A DNA stretch of 61,423 bases from Ureibacillus massiliensis 4400831 = CIP 108448 = CCUG 49529 (GCF_000772965.1 NZ_JPVQ01000023.1:1-61423), one strand, 5' to 3'. Positions 1 through 8,420 are shown, numbered from the stretch's first letter. A program made the numbers and translations. Notes: generated from the letters alone by a model not told the origin.

Positions 1-90
1 TTTTTATTTATGAAATTTTTTCAAACCCCAACAAATATTATAGAGCCTTAAAAATCACAGTTTCTTACCTTCTTTTAAAAATAAAAAAAA

Positions 91-123
91 CTAGGTAATC
101 ACTTAATTTAAGTGCTTACCTAG
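91..123 (-). terminator. Terminator of the GntR gene
   Basis: Inverted repeat CTAGGTAA ... TTACCTAG with a small loop, followed on the minus strand by a run of eight T. It overlaps the stop codon of the GntR regulator. Confidence 0.8.
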
Positions 124-824
124 CCATTTAGCTGAAATGAAAATCGATCACTTCTATATAAAATCTCGGTATATTCTAATTGGATATTTCGATCTTTATC
201 CCAATTATCTGATTCTACTAATATTAATGGTACCAAGTTTTCACAATGTAGCATGAGTCTCTCATATTTTCCTGGGAAAATTGTTGATAGTCGCGTGAAT
301 TTACTTTCAAAACGTTGAATTCCGTTTAACTTATAAAACTGATAAATTGAAGATAGTTTATTCTGTTCTTTTTTTATTTCCGGAAAGAGCTCTGAATTCA
401 CATAGGAACGATGAATTGCAGCTGGCTCTCCATCGATATATCTTAGTCTTTCAACAATATATAGTGAAGCATTTTCTACCATTTGTATGGATTTAAAAGC
501 CAAATCGTTTTTATCGATTTGTTCAAGCCGAGTTAAAATGGAACGATAGTCCTTCGTCTGTTGTTTCATTTTTTCACTAAAACTTACATCCCCAGTCAGT
601 ACTATATCGAGTAATTTCTTTTTGGGTTTTACGAAATGCCCAATACCTTGTCTTGATTCAATTAATCCCATTTGTTCGAGATAAACATACGCATCTCTTA
701 CTCGTTTCCGAGGGATTGAAAATTGTTCAGCGAGCATATTTTCGCTTGGTAGTTTATAATTTTCTTTGGATTTAGTATTCAGAATTTTTTCTATTAGGTA
801 ATCTCGCACTTCAATTTGTTCCAT
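120..824 (-). CDS. GntR-family regulator with UTRA domain
   Basis: A 234-aa transcription factor. Residues 1-70 form a winged helix of the GntR type (KLPSENMLAEQFSIPRKRV, then the recognition helix and a GIGHFV wing). Residues about 85-230 fit the UTRA effector-binding domain of the HutC/NagR branch, ending in the typical beta strands (IQLEYTEILYRSDRFSF). It is the second gene after a deoxyribonucleotidase, 28 nt apart on the same strand, so the two are probably co-transcribed. The effector cannot be read from sequence; a sugar phosphate or nucleotide-derived ligand is only a guess from the neighbour. Confidence 0.85.
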   Translation of the reverse strand: MEQIEVRDYLIEKILNTKSKENYKLPSENMLAEQFSIPRKRVRDAYVYLEQMGLIESRQGIGHFVKPKKKLLDIVLTGDVSFSEKMKQQTKDYRSILTRLEQIDKNDLAFKSIQMVENASLYIVERLRYIDGEPAAIHRSYVNSELFPEIKKEQNKLSSIYQFYKLNGIQRFESKFTRLSTIFPGKYERLMLHCENLVPLILVESDNWDKDRNIQLEYTEILYRSDRFSFQLNG

Positions 825-852
825 TACCCCACCCTCTAAAAACCTAGAATAT

Positions 853-1392
853 TTACTTCGTTTCTACAGGTAAAAATAATTCTTTTATTTCTTTCCAATT
901 ACGAACCCTTCTGAATTCGTTGCAATATTCATTGTAGCTTTGTGAATATAGGATCCCTTCGCCGGAAAAGGATCTTAGCTGTCTTACGTTATCATCAATT
1001 AGATAATCTGCTTTTACTACTTTTTTATCTCCACAGAAAATAAAGTGAGCCGGGTTTAAAAATGGGAAATGTTCTAATAACCATTCATATTTCGCATTAA
1101 AGCACCCCGGCACATCCATAGCTGCAGTTGCGATATAAATTTCATAATGTTGATTTAGTTCTTTTAAAACAGGGACTGCATCTTCATCCTCTAATTCAAA
1201 ATCTCGGAAAAAATCCGGCTCATTAATCATATAATAGAATTCTTTTGCTAGATTTGGATATTGAGCTTCAAGTTTTGCAATTTCAAAATCTTCTCTGGCA
1301 ACATTTAAATTAAAACGTTTATTCACTTCTCGATGAGCTTTCCCAATAAAATCCGCTAATACTTGGTCCATATCAACAGCTATACTCTTCAT
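853..1392 (-). CDS. 5'(3')-deoxyribonucleotidase (NT5C family)
   Basis: HAD-superfamily phosphatase of about 179 aa. The N-terminal DMDQVLADF carries the two catalytic aspartates (DxDxV), and a later KADYLIDDN segment supplies the second metal-binding acidic pair, as in the NT5C family that dephosphorylates deoxyribonucleoside monophosphates in the cytosol. An ATG 12 nt further upstream exists, but its first codons are the ribosome site GGAGG of the ATG used here, so the shorter form is preferred. Followed by the GntR regulator in a probable two-gene operon. Confidence 0.8.
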   Translation of the reverse strand: MKSIAVDMDQVLADFIGKAHREVNKRFNLNVAREDFEIAKLEAQYPNLAKEFYYMINEPDFFRDFELEDEDAVPVLKELNQHYEIYIATAAMDVPGCFNAKYEWLLEHFPFLNPAHFIFCGDKKVVKADYLIDDNVRQLRSFSGEGILYSQSYNEYCNEFRRVRNWKEIKELFLPVETK

Positions 1393-1498
1393 GAATACCT
1401 CCAAATAATAGGTTTATATCTTTAGTCTAAAAAAGAAATAGACGAAAGACAAACGATAATGAACAAATTTACATATTCTTTACCAACCAACAAAAAAA

Positions 1499-1531
1499 GT
1501 GACAAAAGCGTAATATATACACTTTCGTCAC
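1499..1531 (-). terminator. Terminator of the TRAP transporter operon
   Basis: Hairpin GTGACGAAAG / CTTTTGTCAC (minus strand, one G-U pair) followed by a seven-T run, just downstream of the permease stop codon. Confidence 0.8.
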
Positions 1532-1545
1532 TAGTTACATTTAAA

Positions 1546-3570
1546 TTAATTTGCTGGACTTTCTTCAGGAGTGGTCGGTTTATTTCCTTTGTCTTTTGAT
1601 ATGATTTGGAGTACAAACATTAGACCGAATACGACTAAACCACTAATATCTGAAACACGCTCTGGATAAATCATTGCTAGACCAGAGACTATTACAATAA
1701 TTCGTTCAATCCAGTTAATTTTACGATACCAGAATCCAATTACCCCAGCACCAATTGCAATCATACCTAGTATTGCTGTGATTAACACCCAAACAACTTG
1801 TAGTATTGTTACATCAATCATAAGTAGTTCCGGTGATAATACAATGATGTAAGGTATAATAAATGCCGCAATTGCCAGTTTTGCAGAGTTAACCCCCGTT
1901 TTAATCGGATCTCCACCGGAAATACCTGACGCTGCGAATGCGGCAAGAGCAACAGGTGGTGTAATGTCGGCAATAATACCAAAGTAAAATACAAAGAAAT
2001 GAGCAGATAATAAAACTGTAACTGGTATTAACGCCTGCGAAACGTCCGGCGCTAATAATGTAATAATTGCAGGCGCCGCAATTGTTGATGTAATTACATA
2101 GTTAGCTGTTGTTGGTGCCCCCATACCTAAAACAAGGGATGCGATCATAACAAATACAAGTGTTAATAGGATATTGCCTCCAGCTAAATCAACTAATGTA
2201 TTTGCTAAACTTAAGCCTAAGCCTGTTTTAACAACAACACCAACGATAATCCCTGCACAAGCCGTCGCTGCAACTACACCAAGGGCAGTTCGAGCACCAT
2301 CTACCAATGCTTCTACAAATTCTTTTGGTCCAAATTTTACTTCTCTATTAATGACCCCAACAATAATACAAGCGACAATCCCATATAAAGCTGCATGTAT
2401 AACAGGAGTCCCTGATACCATCAGAACGATAATTAAAATAATAGGAATTAAAAGATATAATTTTTTAAATACTTCTTTACGGTTAGGCATTTCATCATCT
2501 CTTAAACCACGTAAGCCTAAACGTTTTGCTTCAAAGTGTGTCATTATCCAAATTCCCGCAAAATATAAGATAGCCGGAATTAAAGCTGCCTTTGCAATAT
2601 CCCAATAAGTCACACCACGTCCGATAAATTCAACCATTAAAAACGCAGCTGCACCCATAATTGGTGGCATTAATTGTCCACCTGTAGAAGCTGCAGCCTC
2701 TACCGCTCCTGCAAACTCCTTCTTATACCCGAGTTTTTTCATCATTGGAATCGTATAGGAACCAGATGTTACTACGTTTGCAACAGAACTACCAGAAATA
2801 GTCCCTTGTAAAGCTGAAGAGAAAATTGCCACTTTAGCAGGACCACCAGTTAATTTACCTGCAACCGATACTGCTAAATCATTAAAGTATTGTCCAACTC
2901 CGGTTTTAACAAGGAATGCACCAAATAGTAGAAAGGCAAAAATATAAGTTGCTGATACACTAATAGGCGTCCCTAAAATACCATCTGTTGAGAAGTACAT
3001 TAGGTTTACAATACTTTCTAATGATTGACCTCTATGAGATATAAAATCAGGCATGTTTCTACCAAAGAATGCATAAAGCAAGAATAAAACAGCGATTATC
3101 GCTATTGGTAAACCTACTGCACGTCTTGCACCTTCCAATACTAAAAGAATGACAATTAGACCAACAATAAAGTCCAATTGATTAATTTGTCCAAGACTCG
3201 TTACTAGCCTCTCGTAATTCAATGTCCAATAAAGACCGGAAATAGCCGACAAAATCGCTAATATATAATCATAGAAAGCAATTTTTGTTTTCGAACCTTT
3301 TTTGCGAGCAGGAAATAATAAAAAGATAAACGTTAAACCAAAACCTAGATGAATCGTTCTTTGGATGTACGCAGTAAATTGCCCAAAAATAGCTGTATAT
3401 AATTGAAATAATGAGAATGCTAGTAATCCAAAGAAAACAACCCATTTCATTATCCCCATTAAACGTCTAGTATTGGATTCACTATCGTATTTTTCCAACA
3501 ATTCCTGCTGTTGTTCTAAAGTTAGTGTTTCTAATTGGTCTGTCGCAAGCTGTTTTTTCTCATTTCCCAT
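1546..3570 (-). CDS. TAXI-type TRAP transporter, fused small and large permease (DctMQ)
   Basis: A 674-aa membrane protein of about 16 or more helices. The first 150 residues hold four helices like the small DctQ subunit; the remainder resembles the 12-TM DctM large subunit, with glycine-rich re-entrant stretches such as SSALQGTISGSSVANVVTSG and VVLGMGAPTTANYV. This fused 4TM/12TM form is typical of TAXI TRAP systems, which import dicarboxylate-like or amino-acid-like solutes with a Na+ gradient and an extracytoplasmic binding protein. It is last in the operon binding protein, DUF1850 protein, permease, and overlaps the DUF1850 gene by 11 nt. Substrate unknown. Confidence 0.93.
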   Translation of the reverse strand: MGNEKKQLATDQLETLTLEQQQELLEKYDSESNTRRLMGIMKWVVFFGLLAFSLFQLYTAIFGQFTAYIQRTIHLGFGLTFIFLLFPARKKGSKTKIAFYDYILAILSAISGLYWTLNYERLVTSLGQINQLDFIVGLIVILLVLEGARRAVGLPIAIIAVLFLLYAFFGRNMPDFISHRGQSLESIVNLMYFSTDGILGTPISVSATYIFAFLLFGAFLVKTGVGQYFNDLAVSVAGKLTGGPAKVAIFSSALQGTISGSSVANVVTSGSYTIPMMKKLGYKKEFAGAVEAAASTGGQLMPPIMGAAAFLMVEFIGRGVTYWDIAKAALIPAILYFAGIWIMTHFEAKRLGLRGLRDDEMPNRKEVFKKLYLLIPIILIIVLMVSGTPVIHAALYGIVACIIVGVINREVKFGPKEFVEALVDGARTALGVVAATACAGIIVGVVVKTGLGLSLANTLVDLAGGNILLTLVFVMIASLVLGMGAPTTANYVITSTIAAPAIITLLAPDVSQALIPVTVLLSAHFFVFYFGIIADITPPVALAAFAASGISGGDPIKTGVNSAKLAIAAFIIPYIIVLSPELLMIDVTILQVVWVLITAILGMIAIGAGVIGFWYRKINWIERIIVIVSGLAMIYPERVSDISGLVVFGLMFVLQIISKDKGNKPTTPEESPAN

Positions 3571-4078
3571 CTGCTATCATTACTCCTCTCAGCTTGTCAT
3601 ATAAAGATATATTTTTTACTTCAAATAAATAAGAACTACCGCGAATTAACGATTTCTTTAAATCATACTCTTCTCCTTTATACTGGAAGAATAAGTCGTA
3701 ATCCACATTTCCTATGAGCAATGTAAAATTGTCGATTGTTTTATCTTTATAAGACAATTTGTACTTCCCATCTTCAAAGGTTAATGTTTGATCCTCTTCA
3801 GCATGAGCTGGCATTCCAACATTTACATCTTCATACTCCATTGACACAAGCTTCAGTCTGTTTGAATCAGTTATTTCATACGTTTCTAAAACATCTGTCA
3901 AATGAATAGAATGAGTAAATCGTATTTGAAATAAATTGTCTTTTGAAACATTTATGTAATACATATGTGGATTATTCGTTCTTGTTTCTGTAAATGAGAA
4001 AACCTTAAATATCGGTATAAACATTACGACGATGATTAGAACGATTATAGTCGATATAAGGAGGGTTAACCGTTTCAA
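3560..4078 (-). CDS. DUF1850 protein, TAXI-TRAP accessory
   Basis: About 172 aa with one N-terminal membrane segment (LTLLISTIIVLIIVVMF) and an extracytoplasmic domain with the DUF1850 pattern (FTHSIHLTDVLETYEI; FLYEV-like end). DUF1850 genes regularly accompany TAXI permeases; the function is not established. A TTG 15 nt upstream is possible, but the TTG used here lies 9 nt after GAGG and gives a normal start of signal anchor. Its 3' end overlaps the permease start, implying translational coupling. Confidence 0.75.
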   Translation of the reverse strand: MKRLTLLISTIIVLIIVVMFIPIFKVFSFTETRTNNPHMYYINVSKDNLFQIRFTHSIHLTDVLETYEITDSNRLKLVSMEYEDVNVGMPAHAEEDQTLTFEDGKYKLSYKDKTIDNFTLLIGNVDYDLFFQYKGEEYDLKKSLIRGSSYLFEVKNISLYDKLRGVMIADGK

Positions 4079-4174
4079 ATGCACTCGCCTCAATTTTAAA
4101 GATTAGCTTAGTAATACGCTCATTCTGATAACCACCGTTTATCCAAAGTGAAAAAAATTTCCTTCATGTCAAAA

Positions 4175-4208
4175 AAGGGCTTGAAGTAGCGTTTGCCTTC
4201 AAGCCCTT
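4175..4208 (-). terminator. Terminator between the TAXI binding protein and the rest of the operon
   Basis: Perfect 12-bp stem AAGGGCTTGAAG / CTTCAAGCCCTT followed by T-rich sequence on the minus strand. It lies between the binding-protein gene and the DUF1850/permease genes, so it likely lowers permease expression relative to the binding protein. Confidence 0.8.
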
Positions 4209-4220
4209 CGCTTCACTTAA

Positions 4221-5240
4221 TTATTGTTCGTCAAAGAATTTTTGTGCACCTGGGTGAACTTCAATTCCGACACCATTTAATGCAGTTTCAGCTTTAATTA
4301 ATGATCCCTTAGCATGAGAGATTTTATCTGTATTTGCATAGATTGCTTTAGTAATACCGTAAGCAACTTCTTCAGGTAGATCTGTAGTAGTAGCAAGCAT
4401 TGCTAATACTGATACTGTTGGTACTTCAGATTCTAAACCATACGTACCAGCTGGAATAGTATCAACTGCATAGTATGGATATTTTGCTATCAATGCTTCA
4501 GCTTTATCAGCAGCAACAGGAACGATACGAACATCAGCTGTAGCGCCTAATGCTTCAACTGCAGCAGTTGGATATCCTGCTGTGATGAATGCAGCATCGA
4601 TTTGTCCAGATTGAAGACCGTCAGTAGATTCTCCGAAATCTAAGTTTTGAGGTTGGATATCATCCATCGTTAAACCGTGAACTTCAAGTAATTGTTCAGC
4701 ATTTGCATAAGTACCAGAACCAGGAGCACCTACAGATACTTTTTTACCAGCTAACTCTTCATATGAAGTAATGCCAGAGTTTGCAGTAGTTACTAAATGA
4801 ATTGTTTCTGGGTATAAAACACCAATTGCTACTAGGTTATCCATAGCAGCTCCATCGAACATTAACTCACCATTTTTAGCATAGTAAGCAATGTCAGTTT
4901 GCATAAATGCAACTTCAGCAGTGCCATCTTTTAAAGCATTAACGTTTGCAGTTGAAGCTTGAGAAACCTCAGCAGTTGTTTTAATGCCAGTTTCATCTGT
5001 AATTAAATCTGCAAAAGTACCACCAAGTGCATAATAAGTACCTTGCGTACCACCTGTAGCTAAGCTTAAGAACTCAATATCAGAAGTTGTTTCTGTTTCT
5101 GATGAAGTACCTTCTTCACCTGTTGTTTCTTCACTAGTATTCTCTTCTTCAGTAGCAGTTTCACCGCCGCCACAAGCTGCTAATACCATAATTAGCATTA
5201 AGCTTAACATTGTAAGCAACCAAAATTTACTGTTTTTCAA
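4221..5240 (-). CDS. TAXI-family TRAP solute-binding lipoprotein
   Basis: A 339-aa protein. Signal peptide with lipobox LAAC (Cys23), then a Thr/Glu/Ser-rich linker to about residue 55, then a TAXI binding fold (LATGGTQGTYYALGGTFADLI; TAEVSQASTANVNALKDG; KKVSVGAPGSGTYANAEQLLE). It captures the solute outside the membrane and delivers it to the fused permease downstream. The start is TTG, 6-7 nt after AGGAGGGG. First gene of the operon, with a terminator before the next gene. Confidence 0.93.
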   Translation of the reverse strand: MKNSKFWLLTMLSLMLIMVLAACGGGETATEEENTSEETTGEEGTSSETETTSDIEFLSLATGGTQGTYYALGGTFADLITDETGIKTTAEVSQASTANVNALKDGTAEVAFMQTDIAYYAKNGELMFDGAAMDNLVAIGVLYPETIHLVTTANSGITSYEELAGKKVSVGAPGSGTYANAEQLLEVHGLTMDDIQPQNLDFGESTDGLQSGQIDAAFITAGYPTAAVEALGATADVRIVPVAADKAEALIAKYPYYAVDTIPAGTYGLESEVPTVSVLAMLATTTDLPEEVAYGITKAIYANTDKISHAKGSLIKAETALNGVGIEVHPGAQKFFDEQ

Positions 5241-5473
5241 AAGAACCCCTCCTGTACAAATTTTGTTACAGTACAGTCTAAATGTAACAAGTAAATTACG
5301 AATGTGTCAACAAATTTTAATATTCTGTCAATAGATTAATATTGTTAATTCGAGTTTTAAATTACTTTTAACAGTTAGTTTTAAATATATCTGAAAAATT
5401 TATTTTTATAGAAATTTTAGATATATAGTTGATTGACCTTTATATAAGCATTTGTTATATAACATAATTATGT

Positions 5474-5525
5474 AAAAAGATGAAGCAAAATTAACCAAAC
5501 TACAGGCTAATCGCTTCATCTTTTT
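5474..5525. terminator. Terminator of the superoxide dismutase gene
   Basis: Stem AAAAAGATGAAGC / GCTTCATCTTTTT with a 26-nt loop, A-rich one side and T-rich the other. It sits just past the sodC-like stop codon. The sequence between it and the TAXI start (5241-5473) is A/T-rich promoter region. Confidence 0.65.
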
Positions 5526-5530
5526 AGTCA

Positions 5531-6133
5531 TTATTCAATTGGCGTAATTACACCGCAGCCAATACGGCCACCTGATTCTCCTGATGGATCCGTCTTATAA
5601 TCATCAGCATTTTCGTGAAGGACAATTGCACTTCCATCCTCATCTAATAATGAATTTGCCATCCCCTTCTGTAAAGTGAGATTCTTCGCTAAATATTCTG
5701 ATGCTACAACACCATTTTCAGGAGTAACATTTGGCAAATCGCCAGCATGAGGTCCTTCAGGATTTTCTACACCATGTTTCATTTCCGTTGGATTAAAATG
5801 ATCCCCAGCAGATTCAAAAGTTGGTGGTTCACATTTTCCTACAGCATGAATATGGATGCCACGCTCACCTTCTGGAACATCCTTTAAGTTAAGAGAAATC
5901 ATAACCCCTTCATTACTTTCAGTAAAATTGACAACTCCTAATTCATTACCATCTGCATTCACCATTTTTGCTTCAGCTTGTAATGTTTCTGATGTTTCTG
6001 GAGTTTCTTGTGTTTCTGACGTTTCTGGGGCAGATACAGGTATTGTAGCTTCATCATTTTGACCGAATCCAAAGAAGCTACATCCGCTTAACAGAAGTAC
6101 ACTCAACCCTAGTAACAATAGGTTCTTTTTCAT
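5531..6133 (-). CDS. sodC: Cu/Zn superoxide dismutase lipoprotein
   Basis: About 200 aa. Lipobox LLSGC (Cys18) anchors it outside the membrane; residues 27-55 are an acidic Ser/Thr/Glu linker. The Cu/Zn SOD domain follows with all ligands visible: HIH (94, 96), His112 in GDHFNP, His120, His129, Asp132 in GPHAGD, His173 in VLHENADD, plus Arg190 and a Cys101-Cys193 disulfide pair. It should therefore dismutate superoxide, unlike B. subtilis YojM, reported to lack copper ligands. Start chosen at the ATG behind GGAGGGATATTT; an upstream in-frame extension lacks a ribosome site. Confidence 0.88.
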   Translation of the reverse strand: MKKNLLLLGLSVLLLSGCSFFGFGQNDEATIPVSAPETSETQETPETSETLQAEAKMVNADGNELGVVNFTESNEGVMISLNLKDVPEGERGIHIHAVGKCEPPTFESAGDHFNPTEMKHGVENPEGPHAGDLPNVTPENGVVASEYLAKNLTLQKGMANSLLDEDGSAIVLHENADDYKTDPSGESGGRIGCGVITPIE

Positions 6134-6229
6134 AAATATCCCTCCTATGGAACAATTATTACCAACAAAAAAAGGAAATATTCGCTCTTTGTCGAAATTT
6201 GTTGTTGATGCTAAATATTGGTCGGAATT

Positions 6230-6255
6230 TATAATCAAGTATTAATAGACGATAT
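6230..6255 (+). promoter_or_regulatory. Possible SigD-type promoter of yjfB
   Basis: TATA, 14 nt, GACGATAT upstream of the YjfB start, close to the motility sigma-factor pattern TAAA-N15-GCCGATAT. YjfB genes are motility-associated, so it fits, but the -35 element is weak. Confidence 0.3.
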
Positions 6256-6276
6256 AATGTAAAAGGAGGGGTTCAC

Positions 6277-6459
6277 ATGGAATTAAGTTCTATTATGTCT
6301 ACTCAGGTTGCTTCACTTCAACAAACCTTACAAATGAGTATTCTTGATAAGACCCTAAATTTAGGTGCAGAAGGTACTGCAAAATTGCTTGAAAGTATGC
6401 CTGAGCAACCCGCTGCTTCACATCCTTATAAAGGTACTGTCATTGACGTATCTGTGTGA
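6277..6459 (+). CDS. yjfB: YjfB-family putative motility protein
   Basis: A 60-aa cytosolic protein starting ELSSIMST, then a Gln/Leu-rich amphipathic region (QVASLQQTLQMSILDKTLNL) and a short tail ending GTVIDVSV. This matches the small YjfB family, which in Bacillus belongs to the motility regulon; its biochemical role is unknown. AAAGGAGGGG precedes the ATG. Single-gene unit with two terminators behind it. Confidence 0.8.
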   Translation: MELSSIMSTQVASLQQTLQMSILDKTLNLGAEGTAKLLESMPEQPAASHPYKGTVIDVSV

Positions 6460-6466
6460 TGTAAAA

Positions 6467-6496
6467 AGAGCTTTGACATCAACTTGTCAAAGCTCT
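6467..6496 (+). terminator. Hairpin after yjfB
   Basis: Perfect stem AGAGCTTTGAC / GTCAAAGCTCT directly after the yjfB stop codon. No long T-run follows; it may act with the second hairpin just downstream. Confidence 0.55.
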
Positions 6497-6505
6497 AGAA
6501 AACCG

Positions 6506-6545
6506 ACAAAATACCTCGAGAGTTTAAATTATTGAGGTATTTTGT
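6506..6545 (+). terminator. Second hairpin after yjfB
   Basis: Stem ACAAAATACCTC / GAGGTATTTTGT with a 16-nt loop; its 3' arm is T-rich. It could serve both yjfB and, in reverse, the membrane gene at 6619-7062. Confidence 0.55.
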
Positions 6546-6618
6546 TAACTTTTGTATATAAATTACTTTTAATCTTTTCGAATTTATTTTTTAGCAATTG
6601 GTATACTCTATAGTCTTA

Positions 6619-7062
6619 TTACCATAGTGTAGGTTTCACGACCATTAACCACAACATGATTAATAGTAGAAAAATATACATCCATGTCGCTTTCCGTAGT
6701 TTTTTAATAAACTGTTCTTTATTAAAATTTGACGTTCCAAAAGTTACTAAAGTTGGTTTAAATGCTTTCGCTAAAAAGACTATAGAACCTACCATTACAG
6801 CAATTGTCATAACAATCCATGAAGTTAGCCAAGTCCATGCACTTAGCCAAACTAATAATACCCCTGAAATGACTAATACATGTCCAGCATGCTTTACAAC
6901 AGTAATTGAAATTTGAAAAGCTTGTACAAATCCACCTAGCTGCACTTCATCAGTGTCCTCCATCTTTTTTAACATAGGTAAAAGAGCCACTAGAGGTCCA
7001 ATAGAAACTACGGCACTCACTACATGAATAAATATAACAATTGAAAATAACATTTTGTTCAC
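6619..7062 (-). CDS. Four-helix membrane protein, DUF2269-like
   Basis: A 147-aa protein with four predicted membrane segments at about residues 4-27, 56-76, 80-100 and 127-145. Histidines inside or near the helices (IHVVSA, VKHAGHVLV) recall DUF2269/CopD-like membrane proteins, but the match is from memory and weak. Transcribed alone; the start ATG follows a G-rich stretch 8 nt upstream. No function is assigned. Confidence 0.6.
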   Translation of the reverse strand: MNKMLFSIVIFIHVVSAVVSIGPLVALLPMLKKMEDTDEVQLGGFVQAFQISITVVKHAGHVLVISGVLLVWLSAWTWLTSWIVMTIAVMVGSIVFLAKAFKPTLVTFGTSNFNKEQFIKKLRKATWMYIFLLLIMLWLMVVKPTLW

Positions 7063-7286
7063 GTCCTTTGCTTCCTTAGCAACAGTATACCATCGTGAAA
7101 GCGCTTAAAAATCGATAAATGAATGACAATTTCATGGGTCTGCTAGATATTTGTTTCAAACTAATAAACATTTTGTTAATTAGGTATTAATTATTTGTTA
7201 AATGAAATAAACTACATACAATAAAGAAATCAAACATTGTATGATGCATGTAGAAGCATATTTTAAAGTTATGCTTTATAAAAAGA

Positions 7287-7934
7287 TTGGGAGTGATTAT
7301 TATAGGAATCCATAAATTTTTCACAAGCTTGAATGATTTAGAACGTATTTTCCGTGCCCCAGGACGCTTCAAATTTGAAGAACATAACGTAGCAGCACAC
7401 TCTTGGAAAGTTTCTCAATATGCCATGTTTTTTGGTACGTTAGAGGAAATGAATGGTGCTAATGTGGATTGGAAATCATTATACGAAAAAACGATCAATC
7501 ATGACTTTGCTGAAGTATTTATCGGAGATATTAAAACACCAGTAAAACATGCAAGTGTAGAGTTAAAACAAATGCTTGCCCACGTTGAAGAAAAAATGAT
7601 GGAAAAATTTATTCGGGAAGAAATACCTCCCGATTTTCAGGAAATTTTCTTTGAACGAATGAAAGAAGGAAAAGATGCAACATTAGAAGGGCGTTTACTG
7701 GAATTTGCCGACAAGCTAGATCAGTTTTATGAATCCTTTGCTGAATTGAAAAGAGGCAACACGGATAAGGAATTTGTTATTATGTATCAACAGGCTTTAC
7801 TAAAATTATTACAAATGCCTCTCGAAGTAAGTGTGAATTATTTCCGAACAGAAATATTAAGTGATGTGATGGAAGAAGACACTCAAATAAATATCGCTTC
7901 TTTAACGAACGAAATATTGAATAAAATTAAATAA
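7287..7934 (+). CDS. HD-domain phosphohydrolase, YfbR/5'-deoxynucleotidase-like
   Basis: About 210 aa. Metal-binding HD-domain residues are visible: His in EEHNVAAHSWKV, His-Asp in TINHDFAEVFIGDI, and a late Asp in LLEFADKLDQF. This order fits YfbR-type hydrolases acting on nucleoside monophosphates. The start is uncertain: TTG at 7287 has no ribosome site, while GGGAGTG at 7289-7295 is placed to start translation at ATT 7296/7299 or ATA 7302, and ATA is followed by GIHKFF, which I recall as the usual N-terminus after Met. Single gene with its own terminator. Confidence 0.8.
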   Translation: MGVIIIGIHKFFTSLNDLERIFRAPGRFKFEEHNVAAHSWKVSQYAMFFGTLEEMNGANVDWKSLYEKTINHDFAEVFIGDIKTPVKHASVELKQMLAHVEEKMMEKFIREEIPPDFQEIFFERMKEGKDATLEGRLLEFADKLDQFYESFAELKRGNTDKEFVIMYQQALLKLLQMPLEVSVNYFRTEILSDVMEEDTQINIASLTNEILNKIK

Positions 7935-7944
7935 ATTCACGCTC

Positions 7945-7970
7945 AAAGTTTTCCGCCTAAGGAAGGCTTT
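7945..7970 (+). terminator. Terminator of the HD-hydrolase gene
   Basis: Stem AAAGTTTTCC / GGAAGGCTTT (two G-U pairs) with a six-base loop, followed by TTATTTT. Confidence 0.7.
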
Positions 7971-8070
7971 TTATTTTGTGTAAAATTATATTTGATATTT
8001 TAAATAAAAAGAATACATTATATTACTTTATAGTATTAAATGGTTGACTTTTTTCTTTAAATGTACTTAC

Positions 8071-8099
8071 TTGCACTCTTTTTTCGAATCATATAATAT
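8071..8099 (+). promoter_or_regulatory. Promoter of the 6S RNA
   Basis: TTGCAC followed at 15-17 nt by overlapping TATAAT/TAATAT (8092-8099), giving a start near 8104, the 5' end inferred from the RNA fold. Confidence 0.6.
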
Positions 8100-8104
8100 A
8101 ACAA

Positions 8105-8293
8105 TAAAGCTGCGTTGTTCGTACAAATATTAAGTTTTAACCTTTGAACTGTAATAGGGAGTTTTAATCGAAGTTGGAATGGCGAGCGTCACACTGCGGT
8201 GAATGACGATATACAGGAAAGCTTCTGCGAACACCCACTTTGAGGAGTGGTGGTTTAAAACTTTTTATTAATAAACTACGGCAAGGCGGCTTT
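8105..8293 (+). ncRNA. ssrS: 6S RNA candidate (SsrS/BsrA-like)
   Basis: About 189 nt with no ORF, forming one long interrupted hairpin. Outer arms AAAGCTGCGTTG (8106) and CAAGGCGGCTTT (8282-8293) pair with G-U wobbles; the next helix is AAGTTTTAACC (8132-8142) with GGTTTAAAACTT (8252-8263). The middle (8164-8250) stays largely open with small hairpins. This is the 6S plan that mimics an open promoter and binds sigma-A RNA polymerase. The segments around CTAAGTTTTAACC and CACCCACTTT resemble Bacillus 6S as I remember it. A covariance-model hit would settle it. Confidence 0.72.
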
Positions 8294-8318
8294 GCCATAC
8301 ATAATGTATAGCAAGGCT
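8288..8318 (+). other. Hairpin overlapping the 6S RNA 3' end
   Basis: Near-perfect inverted repeat GGCTTTGCCATACA / TGTATAGCAAGGCT with a TAA loop, then AAAAAA. It competes with the last six bases of the 6S closing stem, so the precursor may fold differently from mature RNA. Confidence 0.55.
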
Positions 8319-8346
8319 AAAAAACATCCCTTTCATGGGGTGTTTC

Positions 8347-8390
8347 AGACTGTAGACAAACTCAAAAATTTGAGATTGTCTACAGTCTTT
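8347..8390 (+). terminator. Strong terminator downstream of the 6S RNA
   Basis: AGACTGTAGACAA-A-CTCAAA / TTTGAG-A-TTGTCTACAGTCT followed by TTTTTC. It probably ends the 6S precursor. A weaker hairpin (AAACATCCC / GGGGTGTTT, 8323-8345) precedes it. Confidence 0.8.
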
Positions 8391-8420
8391 TTCTATTTAC
8401 AATCCATATTAAGAAATCGT

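Noticed and set aside
2174-2608. Plus-strand frame of 144 codons
   Set aside because: Antisense shadow of the TRAP permease with repetitive Thr/Pro/Lys text.
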